From the NCBI GenBank assembly GCA_017435385.1, contig JAFSFB010000001.1, forward strand, positions 62,001 through 126,000: a DNA stretch of 64,000 nucleotides. Reading direction: 5' to 3'. Each line of letters opens with the position of its first letter. The first letter of the stretch is position 1. The translations under genes were made by a program, and so were the position numbers. The notes beneath the pieces are model-generated. The model was not told where the DNA came from, did no database searches, and saw only the letters and a list, made by a program, of their open reading frames with translations. Shown here piece after piece: positions 1 through 8,058 of this stretch. The stretch comes from Clostridia bacterium (GTDB lineage: Bacteria; Bacillota; Clostridia; Oscillospirales; Acutalibacteraceae).

Positions 1-231
1 TTGGGAAGAGTACTTAAGAAGCCGTACAAAAACAGAAAAGAATCCTTGTATGAACAAATAAATCGATTGTTTGAATGTCGACACGCAATGATTCATAAAA
101 CAGAAATAAACGTAGATTACGGAACTGAATCTCTGAAAAAAGATATTACAGATATTAAAGTTGCGTTTAAAAGAGTATATGAATTTATTTGTGAGCAAAA
201 TGGTTGGATTCCAGAAAATATCATTATATAG
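1..231 (+). CDS. C-terminal part of a HEPN-like protein (cut by window edge)
   Basis: The reading frame is open from the first base to a TAG at 229-231, so the true start lies upstream of the window and only about 76 residues are visible. They contain RHAMIH, which fits the R-x4-6-H motif of HEPN ribonucleases, followed by an amphipathic helical stretch ending near GWIPENIII. HEPN proteins of the RiboL-PSP/MAE_28990 kind are common in defence islands, and this one sits 44 bp upstream of a Gabija-like pair in the same orientation. The HEPN call rests on one short motif and context; it could be any helical protein. Confidence 0.45.
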   Translation: MGRVLKKPYKNRKESLYEQINRLFECRHAMIHKTEINVDYGTESLKKDITDIKVAFKRVYEFICEQNGWIPENIII

Positions 232-275
232 AAAACAATGATAAAAAGAAAATATGTGATTAGAGGGAATAAACA

Positions 276-2414
276 ATGTATCTCAAGTACATACAAATCG
301 TAAATTATAAGAATTTAAAATCTTCTGTTTTTAAATTTGATAAGGGTGCTAACACAATAATTGGGGAAAATGATTCTGGAAAAAGCAATGCTATGACTGC
401 TATTAGAATTTTACTTGATAGTACTTTCTTTTATAATACAAAAAGGCTAAAAGAAAGTGATTTCTCTGATTCATTGGGTGATTGGAGAGGACACTGGATT
501 ATTGTATCTGCTTTTTTTGATGAAATAACAGATGACGACAAAACAAATGAGATATGTGCAGAGATTATTCCTTCTGAAGAAAACCAAAACTTTTTAAAGT
601 CTTTCATAAGGTGTGAAGACAACAATTATGGAACGGTAACGCTTTTCATTAGGCCAATCAAAAAAATTCGAAACGATTTACATAAAGCAAAAACCAAAGA
701 GGAATTTGAACGTATCAGAGCAGGTATTTCGTTAACTGATTATGAATTCTTTTACACATCTCGGTCACAAGCTGATTATACCAATCCGGAAATTTATAAT
801 GCTTTAGTTGGCGATCTCGAACAGGGCGAATATGTAGATCCAGAAAAAATTGATTATGAGATTATGGGTAATAGAATTGACATTTTGAGCGTTTGGCAAC
901 ATATATCTTTAGTATTTATTGATGCTTTAAGAGATGTTGAATCTGAACTCAGAAAGCCACGCAATCCTATTAGAAGAGTTTTTGACACAATACAAAAAGA
1001 TGTTGCCAACGAATCAAAAGACTCCATAACTCAAAAGATACAAGAGCTTAACGAAATTATTTCGTCTATTCCGCAGATTTCAAATATTGGTAAGGAAGTA
1101 AACGGAAAACTAAATGAAATAGCTGGACTGGTGTATTCACCGGAGATCAAGGTTGAGTCCAAGTTAAAAGAGAGTATAGACTCTTTAGCAAAATATTTAG
1201 CTGTTTCTCCTTCAAATCAAGATGATGTTGATTCGTTGGGTTTGGGCCATTTAAATATTTTATATATTGCATTGAAACTTGTAGAGTTTGAGTATAACAG
1301 AAATCATGAAATACTCAACATAATGATTATAGAAGAGCCAGAAGCTCATATCCACACACATATTCAGAAAACATTGTTTGATAATTTAAAAGTAGCTAAA
1401 GATTATACTCAAGTTATTATGACAACTCATTCTAATCAAATATCTGAGGTTTCTGATATAACAAAAGTTAATGTGTTGAAAATCAATAATTCAACAACCG
1501 AAGTAATGTATCCAAGTGCTGGATTAGATGATTTTGGATTTGACAGACTTAAACAAAAAGAATTTCCATTGAGTTTGTGTTTAGAGCGATATTTAGATGC
1601 AAAAAGATCTGTTCTTTTGTTTTCTAAAGGAGTAATCCTGGTTGAAGGTGACGGCGAAGAAATTCTATTGCCTGCGTTAGCAAAAAATATATTTGGTGTT
1701 TCGCTCGATGAGTTGGGAATAGGATTAATCAATGTTGGAAGCGTAGGATTTGAGAATATTGCCTCCATTTTTTCTCCGCAACGGTTAAGAAGGTACTGTG
1801 CAATAGTAACGGATTTAGATACCGTAGTGGATGGGGCTGACAAAAGCAATGAAGAAGCTGCAAAACGAGGGGAAACAAGAAAAGAAAAACTTAACAACTT
1901 GTTTTTTGATAATCCTTGGGTTGAAATGTTTTATGCACCATATACATTTGAGGTGGACTTTGCAGCTATCCAAGAAAACCAAGAATTTATCAAAACAATA
2001 ATACAATCTCATTACGAAAAACCAAAGACAATTGAAAAGCATACATCTCATTTGTCAGGAAGTGAGGCGGAGAGATATGACTCTGTTTTAACTTTAGCAA
2101 AAGATATTGGCAAAGGATGGTATGCTACTCTTTTGGCATCTAAAATTAATTGTAATGCAATATTACCGCAATACTTATTAAAATCAATTGTTTTTGCATC
2201 TCAAGATGTTTTGAATTTCACTATTCTTTGGAAAATTTTTTCCTATCGTTTGAGTTGCTACGAAGATGCAGAATTTGAAGAATTACGAGATCAAGTTAAG
2301 CACACTATTGAACTTGAAGAAAAAACAAAGATAATAGATAATTTTGTTAAAGATTATCCTTCTGATATGTTTTCGCAATTAGTAATAAACCGAAGGGAAC
2401 TTTTAAATGGTTGA
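276..2414 (+). CDS. gajA: OLD-family ATPase/TOPRIM endonuclease, GajA-like
   Basis: Predicted ATP-gated DNA-nicking nuclease of a Gabija-like anti-phage system. The N-terminus has a Walker A loop (GENDSGKS, residues 30-37). An ABC-type signature region follows (DSLGLGHLN), then Walker B (IIEEPEAH, about 349-356) and an H-loop (MTTHSN). The C-terminal TOPRIM domain shows LVEGDGEE (about 454-461) and TDLDT (about 512), the acidic metal-binding residues of OLD nucleases, then the GKGWYATLLA segment usual near the OLD C-terminus. At 712 residues it is longer than characterised GajA (just under 600 residues). It overlaps the next gene by 8 bp, so the two are translationally coupled. A class 2 OLD protein of another defence system is the alternative. 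Confidence 0.85.
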   Translation: MYLKYIQIVNYKNLKSSVFKFDKGANTIIGENDSGKSNAMTAIRILLDSTFFYNTKRLKESDFSDSLGDWRGHWIIVSAFFDEITDDDKTNEICAEIIPSEENQNFLKSFIRCEDNNYGTVTLFIRPIKKIRNDLHKAKTKEEFERIRAGISLTDYEFFYTSRSQADYTNPEIYNALVGDLEQGEYVDPEKIDYEIMGNRIDILSVWQHISLVFIDALRDVESELRKPRNPIRRVFDTIQKDVANESKDSITQKIQELNEIISSIPQISNIGKEVNGKLNEIAGLVYSPEIKVESKLKESIDSLAKYLAVSPSNQDDVDSLGLGHLNILYIALKLVEFEYNRNHEILNIMIIEEPEAHIHTHIQKTLFDNLKVAKDYTQVIMTTHSNQISEVSDITKVNVLKINNSTTEVMYPSAGLDDFGFDRLKQKEFPLSLCLERYLDAKRSVLLFSKGVILVEGDGEEILLPALAKNIFGVSLDELGIGLINVGSVGFENIASIFSPQRLRRYCAIVTDLDTVVDGADKSNEEAAKRGETRKEKLNNLFFDNPWVEMFYAPYTFEVDFAAIQENQEFIKTIIQSHYEKPKTIEKHTSHLSGSEAERYDSVLTLAKDIGKGWYATLLASKINCNAILPQYLLKSIVFASQDVLNFTILWKIFSYRLSCYEDAEFEELRDQVKHTIELEEKTKIIDNFVKDYPSDMFSQLVINRRELLNG

Positions 2415-4143
2415 ACAACCTACATTTTTAGAACATTTGAATGATAAGCAACGTGAAATATGTATGAGTGATTGTAATTATGTGCTTACAGCGTGTCCCG
2501 GAAGCGGTAAAACACGCTTGTTAACATATAGACTTGCCTATTTACAAGAGAAATATAAATATTCCCGAAAGTATAATATTGCAATCACTTATACTAACCG
2601 TGCAGCTGATGAGATATATCGCCGACTTGATGATATGGCTATAGATTTATCATCTGTTTGGAGCGGAACTATCCATCAGTTCTGTATGAGTTTCATAATA
2701 AGACCATATGCAATGTATTCCGACAATCTAAAAAATGGTTACAAAGTTATTGATGAATATATCAGTAGAGCATATTGCAAAGAAATTGCGGAAGAATTAA
2801 GTATCGACTATGGTTATGATAATCCGCTTGAATATCCTGAAATTAAAGAAAAATATCAAAACAGACTTATTGAACGGAAAGAAATAGATTTCGATTCGAT
2901 ACTAACATTATCCCTGAAACTTTTAAAAGAAAAACCATTTATAGCAGAAAACATTTCGGCTGTTGTAAGAAGTTTTCATATTGACGAATTTCAAGATACC
3001 AATGAATTGCAGTACAAAATATTATCAGAAATTGTACACTATAATAACAAAATAAATGTGGTTTTTGTTGGCGATACAAATCAAGCTATATTTGGCGGCA
3101 TTGGAGCTGTCGCTAAAAACACTCAAGAAATAAAAGAGCTTTTTGGCGTTGACTTTAAAGAAGATACACTTTCGGGATGTTATCGTTCAACTCAACGCAT
3201 AGTTGATTTTTATACAAATTTTGAAATTGATAAAACTGGTGTTTACTCTTTGTCTAAAAACAAAAATACATTTGGAGTTATCAACTATGATACTTCAATT
3301 GGAATATCAGAATTGACAATCAGAATAAAAAATATAATTGAAAAAGAGTTGGCAAACGGTATTTCAGAAAATGAGATCTGTGTCGTAGCCCCACAATGGT
3401 ATCAAATTTTTTCTGTTGCCAAAAACTTAAGAGAAAGTTTACCGACTGTTAGTTTTGATGCTCCAGAGATTAGTGCTTTTAAATATGACCCCATGAACCC
3501 TTTTTATCTTTTAGCAAAACTGTTGTTTACAAAATCCGGAAAATATGTTCGTTCAAGAAAGAAAACGGCAACAGAAGTTTTAAGCATTTTAAAATATGAT
3601 TTCCAACTTTGTATTGATGGTTCTTTCGACAATTATAGTTTGTTAAATGCTATAAATCGTTGCTCTCCGACTATAGAAAACGGCATGCTGTTTTATAAAG
3701 ATGCAGTTCAAGAAATTTTTTTGGCAATGGGGTTAAAAATAGAAGAAGAAACTTCATTAATGGTTCTTTTTGAAAGCTTTGTAGAAAAGTGTAATGAAAG
3801 AATAGAGAAATACAAACTCTCTTCATCATATGAAGCTTTTTTTGCTTGCTTTGCAGAAAAGCACGGAATAGTGGTTAATACAATTCACGGAGTCAAAGGC
3901 GAAGAATATAAAACAGTCATTGCTTTTGGGCTGTTAAATGGAATATTGCCACATTGGGACTATATAACTAAACCTGAGAAGAAATCTCTAAGATATAACG
4001 AAACCCAAAAATTGCTTTATGTTCTTTCGTCTCGAGCAAAAGAAAACTTATACTTGTTTAGTGAAAAAGGACACTTTACCAAAAAGGGGAATGAATATAC
4101 TCCGACAGATGAATTAAGAAGCGTAAGTTTTGATTATAACTAA
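2407..4143 (+). CDS. gajB: UvrD/Rep-type helicase, GajB-like
   Basis: Superfamily 1 helicase that partners the OLD nuclease. Visible motifs in order: Walker A ACPGSGKT (about 29-36), the TYTNRAA motif Ia, DEFQDT motif II (about 191-196), GDTNQAIFG motif III, CYRST motif IV, HGVKGEE motif V and a YVLSSRAKENL motif VI. The complete set argues for an active ATPase. Length is 578 residues, somewhat longer than characterised GajB. The ATG at 2407 lies inside the end of the upstream gene, the arrangement typical of Gabija operons. A rho-independent terminator follows about 130 bp downstream. In Gabija the B subunit is thought to sense DNA ends or nucleotide depletion and to activate A; that role is inferred here. 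Confidence 0.85.
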   Translation: MVEQPTFLEHLNDKQREICMSDCNYVLTACPGSGKTRLLTYRLAYLQEKYKYSRKYNIAITYTNRAADEIYRRLDDMAIDLSSVWSGTIHQFCMSFIIRPYAMYSDNLKNGYKVIDEYISRAYCKEIAEELSIDYGYDNPLEYPEIKEKYQNRLIERKEIDFDSILTLSLKLLKEKPFIAENISAVVRSFHIDEFQDTNELQYKILSEIVHYNNKINVVFVGDTNQAIFGGIGAVAKNTQEIKELFGVDFKEDTLSGCYRSTQRIVDFYTNFEIDKTGVYSLSKNKNTFGVINYDTSIGISELTIRIKNIIEKELANGISENEICVVAPQWYQIFSVAKNLRESLPTVSFDAPEISAFKYDPMNPFYLLAKLLFTKSGKYVRSRKKTATEVLSILKYDFQLCIDGSFDNYSLLNAINRCSPTIENGMLFYKDAVQEIFLAMGLKIEEETSLMVLFESFVEKCNERIEKYKLSSSYEAFFACFAEKHGIVVNTIHGVKGEEYKTVIAFGLLNGILPHWDYITKPEKKSLRYNETQKLLYVLSSRAKENLYLFSEKGHFTKKGNEYTPTDELRSVSFDYN

Positions 4144-4269
4144 AGAAATAACCTCAATGTTTTACACTATTGAAAAAAGCTTTCTTATAGAATTAATTAG
4201 AGATTTGGTGCTTTATGCTTGATTTAAAACAATATAATGAAATAATTATTGAACCTCTGTATATTTATG

Positions 4270-4304
4270 AAGCCCGCAGGAAATCCTACGGGCTTAGCTT
4301 TTAC
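4270..4304 (+). terminator. Terminator after the Gabija-like operon
   Basis: The inverted repeat AAGCCCGCAGGA / TCCTACGGGCTT (4270-4295, one mismatch, AA loop) is followed by AGCTTTTAC. It ends the plus-strand gajAB operon and can fold in both directions toward the convergent minus-strand operon. Confidence 0.7.
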
Positions 4305-4420
4305 TGTTCATATTCAGTTCACTCTGTATTTTTATAACCTCCAAAATTGAGACATGCTTTAATACAAATTTTCAAGAGAGTATCGGCCCCAAACATATAT
4401 GTTTATGATAGGATAATTAG

Positions 4421-5068
4421 TTATTTTCCATAGTTTGGATTAACATTTTTATATTTTTTAAAAGCCGAAATAATAGCTTCGCATTTAACATCAAGAAATT
4501 TATTTTCCATCACCTCAATGTTAGCATAACCACACTGAAGTGGTAAGAAATTACTTAGACGCACCGGTCCGCCCGCCGTTCTTATCAATACATCTACATA
4601 TTTAGGCACTGACAGGTTGTGTATAGATATCTTTTGCCCTTTACAAACTATGTCGTTTATTTCATCAAAAGGATTATATCCAATGAGTAAATTAACAGTC
4701 ATTCCTGTATTTGTCTTGCAAAAACTCTCTATATACTTTGCGGCCTCTATCAATTCATCGTTTCCAACAGAATCTATACCTATACATTTTACTTGAATGT
4801 TTAACTGTTTGGCTACTGAAGGAAGTTTTTTTTGCAACATATTCTTAACTGATTGAAGAACATCAAAAACATCACTGTTATTTCGTTTTAAATTTTCCTT
4901 GCTTACCACATAAAATGTAAGCATTTCAATGTTATTTTTGTTTACTTCTTTAATAATATTACAAATATGATTAGAAAACAAATCATATGCTTTTTCATAT
5001 GTAACATTATTTTCTCGTGCCCAACGACGATTACCATCTGGAATTATGCCCAAATGCTTGATTTCCAT
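4421..5068 (-). CDS. Reduced cis-prenyltransferase (UppS-like) in a defence context
   Basis: A 215-residue homologue of undecaprenyl diphosphate synthase. Residues 5-17 (HLGIIPDGNRRWA) match the UppS HIxIIMDGNxRWA block including the catalytic Asp (D11). TFYVVSKENLKRN matches TLYAFSSENWxRP, and VDVLIRTAGG...RLSNFLPLQ matches the DLxIRTxGExRxSNFLLWQ block that binds pyrophosphate. The usual metal-binding Glu of the AYAE block reads GYAN here, and the protein is shorter than housekeeping UppS (about 250 residues). Start: ATG at 5068 has GAGG 9 bp upstream; the longer in-frame extension back to 5194 would overlap the upstream gene and precede the family's first conserved block. It lies 16 bp after a DUF4062-like gene and not beside cdsA/frr, so it is probably an accessory enzyme, perhaps an effector acting on lipid carrier or an isoprenoid signal. 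Confidence 0.75.
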   Translation of the reverse strand: MEIKHLGIIPDGNRRWARENNVTYEKAYDLFSNHICNIIKEVNKNNIEMLTFYVVSKENLKRNNSDVFDVLQSVKNMLQKKLPSVAKQLNIQVKCIGIDSVGNDELIEAAKYIESFCKTNTGMTVNLLIGYNPFDEINDIVCKGQKISIHNLSVPKYVDVLIRTAGGPVRLSNFLPLQCGYANIEVMENKFLDVKCEAIISAFKKYKNVNPNYGK

Positions 5069-5084
5069 AACAAAAACCTCTATT

Positions 5085-6095
5085 CTATTTATAAAAATTT
5101 TCAATATCTGATGTTGATAAAGATTCACTGGAATAGAGTAGTTCTCCATCCATTCCCTGAAGATCTGCAACCACTTTTGAAACTGTCGCTCCATCAGTAA
5201 TATAATGTGAAAGTAACAAATTGTACTCTTGAACGCCTAAATGCAACATAACCATTAGATCATTGTCGCATATGACGCAAGGCATTATCTCTTGTTTTAC
5301 CGCTCTTATAACAAGAGAGAGTTTTGCTTTTTTGCATAAATCCACAAGTCTTTTTTCTGCAATATTAACATTATAGTTGGTGCCTTTTAATTCTTTCTTT
5401 GTTTCATCACATGAAAAAATATGTAATAATTCCATTTCATCATCTGAGGTTTTTATCCATTCAAATATTTTGTCATAGAATTCTTTTTCAAAACTTACCC
5501 CTTTTCTTGGTCCAAGTAATAATGAAGATGTTCTTTGACAAAGTACTACACGTTTTTTTGCACTTTGTACTATTTCCGCAGAACTTGTATAAATTTGAGC
5601 ATGTTGAGGAATAAAATTAGCGGTAGTAATGTTGCGTTCATTTTCATACTCTGCTAATCTTTGTTGAACCGCTGCATATAAATCTTCGCAATCCGAAAAA
5701 CAACTGCAGGACTTTTCAAAAGTTGCCTTGGAGATAGAAGTCATAATTTTTTGGGTTTGAGGTGTGATTTTTCCGTTTGTTGTTTTCAATAAAGTGATTA
5801 TTGGCAAGCCAAGCGATAATGCCATGCTACACTCTTCTTTTACAACATTTGATTTTGTTTCTCCTACCAGTAAAACAAATATAGGTCTTTTGTTTTTTAA
5901 ATATTTTTCAAAGCTCTCCTGTGTTGCGCCAGTATATTCCGGATTCCTATAAACCTCATACCCAAGATCCTTTGCAGCTTTATACGCAGCATAACGAAAA
6001 TCTTTAAACCGAGCTTCGCGTGAAAATACAGAGCTAATGCACACATTACCTATTTTTAATCCTTTAGTATTCACAATAAAATCATCTCTTTTCAC
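5085..6095 (-). CDS. DUF4062/TIR-like N-terminal domain protein with a C-terminal sensor-like domain
   Basis: Residues about 12-100 read as a DUF4062-type fold: a beta strand VCISSVFSREARFKDF, a helix, KDLGYEVYRNPEY, then IFVLLVGET and ALSLGLPIITLLK. This is the order seen in DUF4062 and related TIR/nucleotide-sugar-like domains of bacterial STAND and defence proteins. The remaining about 190 residues (SSAEIVQSAKKRVVLCQR, later ELLHIFSCDE and VICDNDLMVMLHLG) resemble the PLD-like or TrmB-type ligand-sensing folds, but I see no HKD motif. The start is a GTG at 6095 without a clear Shine-Dalgarno. It is the first gene of a two-gene operon with the UppS-like gene. Role unknown; a sensor-effector pair is an inference. 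Confidence 0.6.
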   Translation of the reverse strand: MKRDDFIVNTKGLKIGNVCISSVFSREARFKDFRYAAYKAAKDLGYEVYRNPEYTGATQESFEKYLKNKRPIFVLLVGETKSNVVKEECSMALSLGLPIITLLKTTNGKITPQTQKIMTSISKATFEKSCSCFSDCEDLYAAVQQRLAEYENERNITTANFIPQHAQIYTSSAEIVQSAKKRVVLCQRTSSLLLGPRKGVSFEKEFYDKIFEWIKTSDDEMELLHIFSCDETKKELKGTNYNVNIAEKRLVDLCKKAKLSLVIRAVKQEIMPCVICDNDLMVMLHLGVQEYNLLLSHYITDGATVSKVVADLQGMDGELLYSSESLSTSDIENFYK

Positions 6096-6445
6096 TTAAA
6101 CTAATTGTTTGGAGCAATTGTATTTTATAAGCTAAAGAGATATAAGATATTAAATCAAAAACTCTTTCACAATTTAACCATAATATTGCACCAAATTTTG
6201 TAATAAAATGAATTCATTTTTAAAATTTTATGGCATTATATGCTCCCTCCAATACTTTTATTAAAATTATAGTTACAAACACCATTAAACTAAATATATA
6301 TGACAAAAATCGCGAAATGTTACGCAAAAATTTTTGTGAAAATCGTCTTTTCTCTGTTTTCGACAAAATTCGAGTGTTCAATATGTGCAAATTCACTATG
6401 AACTTTGCTCGAAATCTTACAAACAATATTTTGATATAAAGAAAC
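6096..6445. other. AT-rich intergenic stretch, no gene recognised
   Basis: About 350 bp of very AT-rich sequence between two minus-strand units. It must contain the promoter of the DUF4062-like gene on the minus strand, but no convincing -35/-10 pair with good spacing was picked out. Short open frames on both strands overlap each other, lack ribosome binding sites and resemble nothing recognisable. Confidence 0.5.
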
Positions 6446-6494
6446 AACCTCTATGAGCTGATTAAAAGTCAACTCATAGAGGTTACTCTTTTTT
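6446..6494 (-). terminator. Bidirectional terminator 3' of the ART-like gene
   Basis: A 12-bp perfect inverted repeat, AACCTCTATGAG (6446-6457) and CTCATAGAGGTT (6473-6484), encloses a 15-nt loop. On the plus strand it is followed by ACTCTTTTTT. On the minus strand it directly follows the stop of the gene at 6498-7013, with a weaker T-tract. Confidence 0.7.
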
Positions 6495-6497
6495 CTA

Positions 6498-7013
6498 TTA
6501 TTCATCAACTTCCCATTCTTTCAAAATCTCTATATGTTTAGGCTTGAGATTGTCGGTTTTGAACACAATGGGTTTATCGCGCAGTATTCTTGTGCGGATT
6601 TTTTGGCAATCGCGTTCTTCAAATCCCGAAAGTTTTAAGCATACGCTGAAATTCGCTGCATCTTTCTTGACTTTTATTTTCTTCAAAAGATAATTATGCT
6701 TCTGCTCAACATCATCAAAACCTTTAAACTGATAAGTCCATACCTGTTTCCCTAAAAGAACCGTTGCAGGAAATACCAAACCAGCCGTTGAACCTATAAA
6801 CTCTCCGCTTTCCATTATTGCTGATGCATTTTCGGGAGTAGTGAAATGAATCAGACCGTCCTTTTTCACTTCATCAATTACAGCACTATCAACATGGGTA
6901 AATGGAGTATTCACCAAATAAAAGGGAGTTAAAATAATTATTGCTCCAAGAAGAATTAAAATATAGGGTAAAATAAAAAGCATCTCCTTTGGGTTTATTT
7001 TTCTATAATACAT
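6498..7013 (-). CDS. Membrane-anchored ADP-ribosyltransferase-like protein
   Basis: A 171-residue protein with one N-terminal transmembrane helix (about 11-31, FILPYILILLGAIIIL). The soluble domain opens with LIHFTTPENASAIMESGEFI, which resembles the H-F-T-x-x-x-N-xx-xIxxxG strand-helix of DarT, RNA 2'-phosphotransferase and other ART-fold enzymes, where the His contacts NAD. The rest is basic and helical. No Shine-Dalgarno stands out before the ATG at 7013. It lies between the toxin-antitoxin locus and the prenyltransferase pair, which suits an accessory toxin or effector held at the membrane. The ART call rests on one motif; I cannot name the catalytic Glu. Confidence 0.5.
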   Translation of the reverse strand: MYYRKINPKEMLFILPYILILLGAIIILTPFYLVNTPFTHVDSAVIDEVKKDGLIHFTTPENASAIMESGEFIGSTAGLVFPATVLLGKQVWTYQFKGFDDVEQKHNYLLKKIKVKKDAANFSVCLKLSGFEERDCQKIRTRILRDKPIVFKTDNLKPKHIEILKEWEVDE

Positions 7014-7085
7014 CCAAAATGTGACAAATTCTTTAAAAATCGTATGTTTTTGCGTGAATAGTTAACATCTTCTCGCTTGCAGAAA

Positions 7086-7117
7086 ACAAAGAGCGCATCC
7101 ATTAGGATACGCTCTTT
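7086..7117 (-). terminator. Terminator 3' of the ToxN-like gene
   Basis: The hairpin AAAGAGCG-c-ATCC / GGAT-a-CGCTCTTT (7088-7117) starts 4 bp after the toxin gene stop. On the minus strand it is followed by GTTTTC. A near copy of its outer stem recurs at 8533-8562. Confidence 0.65.
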
Positions 7118-7120
7118 AAA

Positions 7121-7609
7121 TCACTTTTTATATTCAATGCAGGCTTTTTCTAATACTGAAAAATCGTTGCATCTTTTTGCAAGGGCAGTTGAGTTGCCGT
7201 TCTTTATTTTGTGATTATAAACGGTAGCAGCATTTTTTCTGATTTTTTCCTGAATTGATTTTATGTATCTGTATTCTGCAAGCAGCAATGCTTTGTAATG
7301 CATGTCTTTGACTTTGTTTATGTCAACATAGCTGCATTCGCTCAGCGGTACGGGAAACATATTATTGAGGTTAATAACAGCATAATTCTTTATTTTGAGG
7401 AAATCAATGCTCTCTTTCATTTGTGTATGCTTGGCTTTGAATGACGAAAGCGGAGCAAAATAATCCAGACCGTTTATGTGAAAGACAACGCCGATATATT
7501 TTCTTTCGTTTTGCTGATTTTGCTTTCTGTTGCGAAACAAATGCGGAGCAAAAGGCACAAGATAATCGATATATATACTGTTGATTTCATAAAGCTTTAT
7601 GTTATCCAT
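7121..7609 (-). CDS. toxN: ToxN/AbiQ-family endoribonuclease toxin (type III toxin-antitoxin)
   Basis: A 162-residue protein matching the ToxN/CptN/AbiQ family. It opens KLYEINSIYIDYL, then has KYIGVVFHINGLDYFAPLSS, followed by VINLNNMFPVP, a DINKVKDMHYKALLLAEYRY helix and a C-terminal CNDFSVLEKAC segment, in the same order as ToxN. These toxins cleave RNA at adenine-rich sites and are inhibited by binding a repeat RNA made just upstream. The chosen start is ATG 7609, with AAGGAG 6 bp upstream, in preference to the longer frame to 7627. Upstream lie a terminator hairpin, degenerate 37-nt repeats and a consensus promoter, the complete architecture of a type III locus. It probably acts in phage defence by abortive infection, or in element maintenance. 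Confidence 0.88.
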   Translation of the reverse strand: MDNIKLYEINSIYIDYLVPFAPHLFRNRKQNQQNERKYIGVVFHINGLDYFAPLSSFKAKHTQMKESIDFLKIKNYAVINLNNMFPVPLSECSYVDINKVKDMHYKALLLAEYRYIKSIQEKIRKNAATVYNHKIKNGNSTALAKRCNDFSVLEKACIEYKK

Positions 7610-7630
7610 TATTTCTCCTTCACGCAAAAC

Positions 7631-7654
7631 AGGGGCAAGAAAAATCCTGCCCCT
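7631..7654 (-). terminator. Intra-operon terminator between antitoxin RNA and toxN
   Basis: The hairpin AGGGGCA ... TGCCCCT (7631-7654) sits between the candidate antitoxin RNA and the toxin ribosome binding site. Type III loci use such a leaky terminator so that antitoxin RNA is made in excess over toxin mRNA. Confidence 0.75.
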
Positions 7655-7766
7655 GAGTTATGCTCGCACTTACGAGTGGCGAAACACTCACTTGTAACTT
7701 TCTTGTATAGAGCCAAGAGAAGCTCACTCAATAAATCTCTCATTTAAGGGCTGAGATACACCCGCT
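7636..7766 (-). ncRNA. toxI: Candidate ToxI-type antitoxin RNA (degenerate 37-nt repeats)
   Basis: On the minus strand the stretch from about 7766 to 7636 contains three degenerate units of 37 nt. They begin TAAATGAGAGATTTA (7746), TATACAAGAAAGTTA (7709) and TAAGTGCGAGCATAA (7672), with AGTGAG shared by units 1 and 2 at an offset of 36. Position (right after a sigma-70 promoter, right before a terminator and toxN) matches ToxI/CptI antitoxins, whose repeats are about 34-48 nt. The repeats are much less alike than in ToxI itself, so the exact repeat unit is uncertain. Confidence 0.6.
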
Positions 7767-7772
7767 ACATTT

Positions 7773-7801
7773 ATTATAAGCAACTCTGTTAATTTTGTCA
7801 A
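7773..7801 (-). promoter_or_regulatory. Sigma-70 promoter of the toxIN locus
   Basis: On the minus strand: TTGACA (7801-7796), a 17-bp spacer and TATAAT (7778-7773). This is a perfect consensus pair at optimal spacing. Expected start of transcription is near 7766, just ahead of the repeat RNA. Confidence 0.85.
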
Positions 7802-7877
7802 CATAAAAAACAGGCGCTTACAATACCATTATATGCAAAATAAATCTTTTAACGCACAGTGCTTTATGTTATGTGTT

Positions 7878-8045
7878 TTATGAAATTACTGTTCCTTTTG
7901 CTTTGAGTTGTTGTGCTTTCATTTTTGCAAGTTTTGCCTTCATTGCTCTTTCTCTTTTGCCGTAGGCAATGATGTCTGCGATAAGGCGGTCTTCGGGTGT
8001 AGCAAATTTCTTGAGGTTATTATTTTGTTGAGGATTTTTAATCAA
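7878..8045 (-). CDS. Small basic hypothetical protein
   Basis: A 55-residue frame with a TTG start at 8045 and AAGGAG nine bases upstream, ending TAA at 7878. It contains FATPEDRLIADIIAYGKR and a Lys/Ala-rich C-terminal helix (AKLAKMKAQQLKAKG). It overlaps nothing and follows the DUF6809 gene by 13 bp, so it may be co-transcribed. The frame continues upstream without a stop into the end of the DUF6809 gene, so it could also be the remnant of a longer protein. Function unknown. Confidence 0.4.
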   Translation of the reverse strand: MIKNPQQNNNLKKFATPEDRLIADIIAYGKRERAMKAKLAKMKAQQLKAKGTVIS

Positions 8046-8058
8046 ATCAATGCACTCC

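Noticed and set aside
4215..4337. Short frame starting MLDLKQYNEIIIEP after gajB
   Set aside because: It runs through the terminator hairpin, lacks a ribosome site and has no recognisable family.
5069..5194. N-terminal extension of the UppS-like frame
   Set aside because: It overlaps the previous gene and precedes the family's first conserved block; ATG 5068 has a good ribosome site.
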